Source: an uncultured Demequina sp. | GTDB taxonomy: Bacteria; Actinomycetota; Actinomycetes; Actinomycetales; Demequinaceae | Assembly: GCA_937925595.1 (NCBI GenBank) | Contig: CALALQ010000304.1 | Coordinates: forward strand, 13,977 to 77,976 | Reading direction: 5' to 3' | Length of the DNA stretch: 64,000 nucleotides | Shown here: one piece after another, positions 58,789 through 64,000 of the stretch | How the letters are laid out: each line of letters opens with the position of its first letter | How positions within the stretch are numbered: the first letter of the stretch is position 1 | Translations under genes and position numbers: made by a program | The notes under the pieces: model-generated | The model's database searches: none | The model's input: only the letters and a program-made list of their open reading frames with translations | Told to the model about the DNA's origin: nothing

Positions 58789-59886
58789 GTGCGGGGACAC
58801 AAAATCAACACCAAGCCGCGTCCACAGAGTCGTGGCACGGCGCGACTGTCCACCGTTCCTGGCATTTCAGTTGCCGCGCAGGACCGCCCGGCCCACGCTG
58901 TGGCGGTGGATTCGCTCACCTCTCTCCTTGCCCAGCCGGGCGTCACGGACGTCCTCGTCAACGGCCCCAGCGACGTGTGGATCGACAGGGGATTGGGGTG
59001 CGAGAGAGCCCCGCTCACCTTTGACGGGCCCGACGCTGTGCGGGCTGTCGCGGTAAGGCTCGCCGCCGTCGCTGGTCGCCGGTTGGACGACGCTGCGCCC
59101 ACCGTGGACGCTCGGCTTCCGGATGGCTCGCGGCTGCACGCGGTGCTGCCCCCTGTCGCGGATGGGTGCACCTCGATTTCGATTCGCAAGGTGCGGGAGA
59201 CACCCTTCACGCTTGATGACCTGACGGCCGCGGGGATGCTGGGGCGAGGGGTGGCGGAGGTGCTCGCCGGGCTGGTGCGCTCGCGCGCGAGCGTGCTGGT
59301 GACAGGTGCGACGGGAGCGGGAAAGACGACGCTCGCCTCGACCCTGTTGGGGCTCGTGGACCCTCGCGAAAGGGTGGTGATTGTCGAGGAGTGCGGCGAA
59401 CTCAACCCCGACCATCCGCACGTGGTGCGACTCGTGGAGCGCCGGGCCAACGTCGAGGGCGCGGGGGGCATCGGACTGCAGCAGCTGGTGAGGGAGGCGC
59501 TGCGGATGCGCCCGGACAGGATCGTGCTTGGCGAATGCCGTGGGGCGGAGGTGCGCGACGTGCTCACCGCGTACAACACCGGGCATCGCGGAGGACTCAC
59601 GACGCTGCACGCCAATGGGCCCGCCGATGTTCCTGCTCGCCTCGCGGTGCTGGGCTCGCTCGCGGGTCTGAGCGACAGGGCCACTCACCGCCTTGCTGCT
59701 GCCGGACTGGATGCGGTGGTGCACGTGGAGCGCGGCGTCACTGGCGCGCGACGGGTCGCCGAGATCGCGGTGTTGAGTGCCGGGGCGCGAGGGCTTGTGG
59801 TGCGCGCGGCCCTCACCGACTACGGGGCCTCCGTCTCGCGCGGGCCTGGCTGGGAGGCCCTGGCCGCGCTCATCGCGCATGGCTGA
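58789..59886 (+). CDS. tadA: TadA/CpaF-family pilus assembly ATPase
   Basis: A 365-residue secretion ATPase that powers Flp/Tad pilus assembly at the inner membrane. Walker A is GATGAGKT (residues 173-180), the Asp box region is VVIVEECGELNPDHPHVVRL and the His box is HRGGLTTLHANGPADVP. The GTG start at 58789 is the best in frame; the TadA-like sequence begins at about residue 38. It overlaps the next gene by 8 bp. The septum-site/CpaE-like gene (Rv3660c) that precedes it in mycobacteria is absent here. Confidence 0.93.
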   Translation: MRGHKINTKPRPQSRGTARLSTVPGISVAAQDRPAHAVAVDSLTSLLAQPGVTDVLVNGPSDVWIDRGLGCERAPLTFDGPDAVRAVAVRLAAVAGRRLDDAAPTVDARLPDGSRLHAVLPPVADGCTSISIRKVRETPFTLDDLTAAGMLGRGVAEVLAGLVRSRASVLVTGATGAGKTTLASTLLGLVDPRERVVIVEECGELNPDHPHVVRLVERRANVEGAGGIGLQQLVREALRMRPDRIVLGECRGAEVRDVLTAYNTGHRGGLTTLHANGPADVPARLAVLGSLAGLSDRATHRLAAAGLDAVVHVERGVTGARRVAEIAVLSAGARGLVVRAALTDYGASVSRGPGWEALAALIAHG

Positions 59887-60760
59887 CGCGATCGCCGCCG
59901 CGGCTGAGGTCGCGGGGATGCTGCGGGCGGGACTCAGCCCGCGCGACGCCTATCTCGCGGTGGGCTGGGGAGAGCCGGGGGCCGATGGTGCACCGCCGGG
60001 TGCCGCCGCAGAGTTCGCGGTTGCGGCACGCCTCGCGCATGCCTCCGGAGCGTCGCTCGCGCCCATCCTCGACGCGATGGCGGCAGCCGCGCGGGAGGAC
60101 GCGGAAGCTGAGCTGGTGCGCGCCACAGCGCTCGCCGGCCCTCGGCTGAGCGCCCGCGTGCTCACATGTCTGCCCGTGATGGGTGTGGCCCTCGCCGTGC
60201 TCGCGGATGCGAGGGTGCTGCAGGTGTTCGCGGCCCCAGTCGGCTGGGCGCTCCTCGCAGTAGGAAGTCTGCTGACCTGGGCGGGCCGTGCCTGGATGAA
60301 GCGCCTGGTCCGCAAGGCGTCACTCGGCGCCGACTCCACCGTGCTTGTGCTGCATGCCGTGAGAGCTGCCATGGCGGCTGGAGCCGACCCCGGGTCGGCG
60401 CTTGCGGCCGTTGGACTCGCGTGCGCTCCCGAGCCAACGCTCGCCGCCGACGCACACCGTCTCACCGCTGTGGCGCTGGCCCTCTCGCGGGGCGCGACGT
60501 GGCAGGACGCGTGGCGCGACTCAGGGCTCGAGGAGCTCGAGCGCGCCCTGCAGTTGCCGTGGGAGCGCGGCGCGCATGCCGCGCCGATTCTCGACGCCGC
60601 CGCACAGTCTCATGCGCTGTCCCGACGCAGGGCGATGCAGATCGCGGCGGGAGAGCTTGGCGTGCGCCTCACGATGCCACTCGCGCTGTGCCTGTTGCCG
60701 GCCTTCGTGATCGTGGGCATCGTGCCGCTGCTGCTCGCGCTGCTCGGCGACCTCGAGTGA
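59879..60760 (+). CDS. TadB/TadC-like pilus assembly membrane protein (fused, GspF-type)
   Basis: A 293-residue membrane protein that combines two type II secretion F-like domains. Hydrophobic segments cluster in the middle (VLTCLPVMGVALAVLADARV, then FAAPVGWALLAVGSLLTWAG) and at the C-terminus (LCLLPAFVIVGIVPLLLALL). Each half carries the GspF-type Ala-rich helix pair. In other actinobacteria the corresponding unit is two genes (Rv3658c/Rv3657c). The ATG at 59879 overlaps tadA by 8 bp. It would form the membrane base of the Tad pilus. Confidence 0.87.
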   Translation: MADAIAAAAEVAGMLRAGLSPRDAYLAVGWGEPGADGAPPGAAAEFAVAARLAHASGASLAPILDAMAAAAREDAEAELVRATALAGPRLSARVLTCLPVMGVALAVLADARVLQVFAAPVGWALLAVGSLLTWAGRAWMKRLVRKASLGADSTVLVLHAVRAAMAAGADPGSALAAVGLACAPEPTLAADAHRLTAVALALSRGATWQDAWRDSGLEELERALQLPWERGAHAAPILDAAAQSHALSRRRAMQIAAGELGVRLTMPLALCLLPAFVIVGIVPLLLALLGDLE

Positions 60761-60864
60761 TGTCCACAGGCAGGCCCGCACGGGCGGCTGTCCACCGCCG
60801 CCGGGGGTGGCCCGCGCATCGCGATCGCGAACGGGCGAGTCTGAGCGGGTCGAAAGGAGGACAC

Positions 60865-61032
60865 ATGACGCTCTGGCATCGCCTCGCCCGCGACGACCGT
60901 GGCATGGCCACGGTCGAGTACGCCCTGGTGACGGTCGCCGCCGCGGCCTTCGCAGGCGTGCTGCTCGCTTTGCTCAAGTCGGCTGCGGTGAAGGATCTGC
61001 TGATGAACATCGTGGAGAGGGCGCTCGGGTGA
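60865..61032 (+). CDS. DUF4244 protein, Flp pilin-like
   Basis: A 55-residue small protein of the DUF4244 family (RLARDDRGMATVEYALVTVA). The DRGMATVEYA segment with the following hydrophobic helix resembles a type IV/Flp pilin precursor, in which cleavage would precede the Met-Ala-Thr-Val-Glu motif (Glu5 conserved). It is the probable major pilin of the Tad pilus. The ATG at 60865 follows AAAGGAGG. It overlaps the next gene by 4 bp (GTGA). Confidence 0.88.
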   Translation: MTLWHRLARDDRGMATVEYALVTVAAAAFAGVLLALLKSAAVKDLLMNIVERALG

Positions 61033-61343
61033 GGGGCGACCGCGGCTCGGCCACAGTGGAGTTCGCGATGACGCTCCCCGCCGTCGCGATCATCCTTGCC
61101 GCGGTCCTTGGCGGGGCACGGCATGCGGCCGACGCCGCGGTCGCCTCCCACGCTGCCTCTACTGCCGCTCGGGTCGCCTTGGTGGAGGGCCAGGCGGCGG
61201 GGGAGGCGGCGGGGCGCGCAGCTGCGAAGGGGATGCGGGTGACCGTCTCGCGCGACGGCTCGTGGTGGGTGGCGAGGGCGACGCTCTCGGTGCCGGGGCC
61301 GCTTCCAGACGTGACCGCGACCGCGAGGTCGTATCAGCCATGA
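61029..61343 (+). CDS. TadE-like pseudopilin
   Basis: A 104-residue TadE-family protein. The N-terminus MRGDRGSATVEFAMTLPAVA has the prepilin-like G(S/M)ATVEF motif followed by a hydrophobic helix. The short C-terminal region is exported. It starts with GTG overlapping the pilin gene by 4 bp and ends overlapping the next gene by 4 bp. Confidence 0.87.
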   Translation: MRGDRGSATVEFAMTLPAVAIILAAVLGGARHAADAAVASHAASTAARVALVEGQAAGEAAGRAAAKGMRVTVSRDGSWWVARATLSVPGPLPDVTATARSYQP

Positions 61344-61732
61344 GAGGCGATCGTGGCTCGGCGGCGGTGCTCGGCGTAGCCGTGCTGGGAGCCGCTGTGG
61401 CGGTGGGGCTGCTTCTCACGGTGGTTGCGGGCGCGGTCGCTGACCGCGCCCGGGCTCGCTCCGCGGCGGACCTCTCAGCACTCGCCGGTGCCTACGCCGT
61501 GAGAGCGGCCCTCGGTGCGGGGACAGTCGAAGCAGTCGACGAGCCGTGCGCCGTGGCTCGGCGCACCGCTGCCGCGAACGGTGCCACGCTCACCGCCTGC
61601 ACCGCGTTTGGTGACGGGTCGGTGCAGGTGACCGCAGCGTCGGGCAGGGGAAAGGCAAGTGCGAGGGCTGGCCCGGAAATGGAAGGGCCCGGCGGAGTTC
61701 GGGCTGAGGGGGCCGAACCGCCGCCGGGCTGA
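61340..61732 (+). CDS. TadG/Rv3654c-like pilus-associated protein
   Basis: A 130-residue protein starting MRGDRGSAAVLGVAVLGAAV with a hydrophobic helix, then ADRARARSAADLSALAGAYA, typical of the Rv3654c-like helicase/secretion-neighbourhood TadE/G-like family. A Cys pair is in VDEPCAVARRTAA and LTACTAFG. It is the last gene of the block; a Gly/Pro-rich tail ends it. No prepilin peptidase is in the window. Confidence 0.82.
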   Translation: MRGDRGSAAVLGVAVLGAAVAVGLLLTVVAGAVADRARARSAADLSALAGAYAVRAALGAGTVEAVDEPCAVARRTAAANGATLTACTAFGDGSVQVTAASGRGKASARAGPEMEGPGGVRAEGAEPPPG

Positions 61733-61877
61733 CCCAGCATCTCGGGGGGACTGAGGGAACCCACCGGGCTGGGCGGACGCGTCAAGCGCGTCACCCTCCG
61801 ATTAAACAGAGGTATTTCGTTTCGATAGAACCGAAGTGGGTGCAATGTGAAAAATGCCACACACTGCATCAAAATCG

Positions 61878-63548
61878 CTACTTCGAAATAGTGACCGTTC
61901 CGAGCGAAGTCCACACCTGGAAGGAGGCGTAGTCGGAGACCTCGGGAGAAGGGGCCACGTCGCGTCCGGCGTCGGCACCCTCAGAGCCGCCTGCGCCTTC
62001 CTCGATCGGCATGAACATGCCGCCGCCCACGTAGATGCTCTGGACATTGAGCACGGTGTAGGTGCCAGCGCCCACCTCAACCTGAGAGGCGTTGTCCCAG
62101 CAGCCATACAGGTCGCGCCACAGGTAGTCACCGCTCAGCGAGTCGCCGCGCTTGAGCCAGCCGTCGCTCACCGGAGCGGAGATCGCGTCTGCCGAACCGA
62201 TGCTGCGGCCGGCGTCCTCGGCAGCGCCATAGGCGACCACTCCGCCGCCGTGCTGGTCAAGGCCAACCGGGTAGGCCTCAGCCACCACCTTGCCGTCCTT
62301 GACCAGGTACAGCGTCGACTGCGCCCCGCCATAGAAGCCGGGGATCGACCACGGCGAGTTATTCGTCACCGACAGCGACACAGGCGGGTTGTCATCGACG
62401 ATCCAGCCGTAGCTCACGTGAATGCCTCCGGGCACGGAGCCCCTCACATCGAGCCAGTCGAGCTCTGCGGAGGCAGCCGGGAAGCCACCCCCCGCACCGT
62501 CCATGGGGCAGCCGAAGTAGGAAGCCGTCCAGTCGGCATCCGGGTTGTCAGACGATCCGGTCATGACCACTCGCTGCGTACCGGGCGCCATGTCCCAACG
62601 GCCCAACTTGAGCGCCTTGTTGTACGCATCGATGGCGTCCCTGGCGTTCAGCGCATCAGCGGGAACGCCAGGGTCCACGGGCTGCGGATCGCCGTTGAGG
62701 TACTCACCGAAGGGGTCGTCGGCAGGGTCGCCGGGGATGGTGATCTCGAAGGTGGCGACCGCGGAGCTCGTCGCGGGAGTGAAGGTCACCGAGTCGTCAC
62801 CGCCGCCAAGCTCCACGGAAGCGTTGGCGTCGACCCCAGCGCCCTCGCCGTCCGGCTCCACGACATCGGGCTCGCGCTGCGGCTCGTCGTCGGAGGCGAC
62901 CGGCTGGTCGTCGTTCTCGACCACGGGTGTCACGCTGGCCACGGTGTAGTCGCCTGCCGGCAGCTCCTTGCCGTCCCAGCAGTTGAGGGCCTTCGCGTCG
63001 ATCGACCACAGCATCGAGTCGCCAGCCTGCGCCTCCCATGTGCCGAAGTCGGGGCCGCCGGAAATGCCAACGACGATGTCCTTCCACACGAACAAGGTGA
63101 CGGGCTCGCCAAGGGTGACCCAAGCGTCGGCCGTCGCGGAATAGGAGATGTCATAGGTGAGGAGTGCCTCGCCCACCTCGCTCTTGTCGTAGGCGGCAGT
63201 GATGGGGCCCTCGCTGAATGCGGCGGGGTCGAACGCCTGGCCGCACGCGTACAGGCCGCGGTCGCCGGAGTTGGGGGAGATGGCCTGGCCCTCGGTGCCA
63301 ATGGCTGGCTCCGGCGCGCCAGCGTCGTCGCCCGCCCCGTCAATCGACGCAAGACCAGACTGTCCGGCCAGCGCGCCCATGACGCCAGCGACCACGAGTC
63401 CGGCAGCGCCAACTCCGGCGATGCCGTTGGCTCCGGCGCGAACGGCGCGGGAGCGCTTCACTCGGCGAGCCGCGGCGCTCGCAGAGACGTGCACGTCATC
63501 GACGGGAGCGGTCTCCGCCGCTGCCCGCAGTGCGTCAGACATCTTCAT
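61878..63548 (-). CDS. Large membrane-anchored Cys-module protein, co-transcribed with a SigE-family sigma factor
   Basis: A 556-residue protein with a cytoplasmic N-terminus (about residues 1-38, anti-sigma-sized), a hydrophobic helix (GIAGVGAAGLVVAGVMGALA), then a long exported part with repeated units that share Cys/GxY patterns: LYACGQAF, ALNCWDGKELPAGDYTVASV, YFGCPMDGAGG and DLYGCWDNASQVEVGAGTYT. The units resemble those of the genes at 55041 and 56792 (LPxGxYxxxxVxPxV). It overlaps the sigma gene by 14 bp. It may act as a membrane-bound anti-sigma/sensor; that is inference. The start could be ATG 63548 or 63542; the first has the better ribosome-binding site. Confidence 0.78.
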   Translation of the reverse strand: MKMSDALRAAAETAPVDDVHVSASAAARRVKRSRAVRAGANGIAGVGAAGLVVAGVMGALAGQSGLASIDGAGDDAGAPEPAIGTEGQAISPNSGDRGLYACGQAFDPAAFSEGPITAAYDKSEVGEALLTYDISYSATADAWVTLGEPVTLFVWKDIVVGISGGPDFGTWEAQAGDSMLWSIDAKALNCWDGKELPAGDYTVASVTPVVENDDQPVASDDEPQREPDVVEPDGEGAGVDANASVELGGGDDSVTFTPATSSAVATFEITIPGDPADDPFGEYLNGDPQPVDPGVPADALNARDAIDAYNKALKLGRWDMAPGTQRVVMTGSSDNPDADWTASYFGCPMDGAGGGFPAASAELDWLDVRGSVPGGIHVSYGWIVDDNPPVSLSVTNNSPWSIPGFYGGAQSTLYLVKDGKVVAEAYPVGLDQHGGGVVAYGAAEDAGRSIGSADAISAPVSDGWLKRGDSLSGDYLWRDLYGCWDNASQVEVGAGTYTVLNVQSIYVGGGMFMPIEEGAGGSEGADAGRDVAPSPEVSDYASFQVWTSLGTVTISK

Positions 63549-64000
63549 GGTGTGCTCCCTCGTTCAGAACCTCGTCCTCGAGCTCGCCCAGTGCGAGCCT
63601 CAGGCGCCCAACTGCGTCGCCCAAGTACCGCTTGACCGTGCCCTCGGCGAGCCCAAGGTGACGCGCAATCTGCGGCACCGTGAGGTCGTCGAAGTAGCGC
63701 AGCACAACGCACGCCCGCTCTCGCGGGGCGAGCGTCGCAAGCGCAGCCGTGACGTCGGAGCGGGCCTCGATCTGCGAGATCCCGTCCTTCGTCGCCTCTG
63801 CCGGCCGGAACAGGTGCTGCACCCGATCCCAACGCTGCGCACGGCGGTACTCATCGATGTAGACGGAGGTGATGGAGCGTCGGACGTATGCCTCCGCCTT
63901 CACCACGGTCAGCCCGGGACGCTCCCGAGAGAAGGTGCGCACCAAGGCCTCCTGGACCAGATCCTGAGCCTTGGCTGCATCACCGCACACCAGGAACGCG
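63535..64000 (-). CDS. SigE-family RNA polymerase sigma factor (partial, cut by window end)
   Basis: The visible 154 residues contain the end of region 2 (KAQDLVQEALVRTFSRERPG, then AEAYVRRSITSVYIDEYRRA) and region 4 (RACVVLRYFDDLTVPQIARH, then LGLAEGTVKRYLGDAVGRLR), so it is a sigma-70-family factor of the actinobacterial SigE group. The N-terminal region is beyond base 64000. The downstream gene overlaps it by 14 bp and is a likely membrane-bound regulator. Confidence 0.92.
   Translation of the reverse strand, partial: AFLVCGDAAKAQDLVQEALVRTFSRERPGLTVVKAEAYVRRSITSVYIDEYRRAQRWDRVQHLFRPAEATKDGISQIEARSDVTAALATLAPRERACVVLRYFDDLTVPQIARHLGLAEGTVKRYLGDAVGRLRLALGELEDEVLNEGAHHEDV

Larger units (their letters stand above)
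651..61643. repeat. Highly over-represented 9-mer CCGACGCTG (both strands, ~42 copies)
   Basis: Counting by eye I find 17 copies as CCGACGCTG on the plus strand (starts 651, 3958, 4554, 7089, 8867, 15148, 24173, 28584, 37106, 39969, 41736, 44600, 47487, 49528, 53780, 55880, 59030) and 25 as CAGCGTCGG (5064, 11629, 12616, 13788, 15466, 18446, 19850, 22137, 25038, 26916, 28915, 34844, 38030, 40463, 42034, 43767, 46677, 47379, 47522, 48531, 50944, 52682, 54546, 54579, 61635). Composition alone predicts about 2 in 64 kb. The flanks are often extended to CCCGACGCTGTGG. Its meaning is unknown; the coordinates here span the first to last copy. Confidence 0.85.

Noticed and set aside
651..61643. Reading the 9-mer as a Chi- or KOPS-type polar motif
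   Set aside because: Orientation is mixed throughout the window (17 versus 25) with no clear switch point. A single window cannot exclude it, so it remains a check rather than a call.

Overview
The window is high-GC DNA, roughly 68% GC by eye, densely packed with genes that often overlap by 4 or 8 bp. Gene content and order point to an actinobacterium, probably of the order Micrococcales (Cellulomonas/Demequina-like). The main signs are a mutT1-ppk1 pair, a Tad pilus block ordered like mycobacterial Rv3661-Rv3654c, a CmtR-type metal sensor, and an ECF42-type sigma factor with its YCII (DGPF) partners. The genus is an inference from gene content, not a measurement.

Layout. 1-4.4 kb: the end of a LacI-type regulator and the L-arabinose operon araB-araD-araA. 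4.4-10.8 kb: an SDR, a beta-carbonic anhydrase, a YkvA-like protein and a two-gene operon of an HSP90-family ATPase with a large helical-repeat protein. 10.8-18 kb: a TetR-controlled MMPL exporter, a TetR-controlled GH3 beta-glucosidase and an aldo/keto reductase. 18-25 kb: a patatin lipase followed by a frameshifted acyltransferase, a PRPP synthetase homologue, redox enzymes and a siderophore-interacting protein. 25-30.6 kb: a MazEF-type module, three secreted proteins or lipoproteins, dinB, surE and a PfkB kinase.

30.6-36.9 kb is the accessory region. It holds an arsenic cassette (aquaporin, ArsR fused to an arsenate reductase-like domain, ArsC), a decayed ApeA-like gene, remnants of a serine recombinase joined to a frameshifted tyrosine integrase, two small cargo genes and a CmtR/cation-efflux pair, and it stops at tRNA-Lys(UUU).

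36.9-47.4 kb: VanZ, a phosphotransferase, a Pr6Pr protein, an ECF42 sigma factor with three YCII proteins, AzlCD, MsrB and mutT1-ppk1. 47.5-54.4 kb: PAP2, an ABC exporter with two ATPases, two exported RTX-like paralogues and acetyl-CoA synthetase. 54.4-64 kb: a family of membrane-anchored Cys-containing proteins, one behind a SigE-family sigma factor cut by the window end, and the Tad pilus cluster.

The most unusual signal is not a gene. The 9-mer CCGACGCTG occurs about 42 times on the two strands, where about 2 would be expected from composition. It lies inside genes and, in some gaps, as inverted pairs, much like a DNA-uptake sequence. Other unexplained structures are a 62-bp near-perfect palindrome and a 23-bp repeat family with a 42-bp period.
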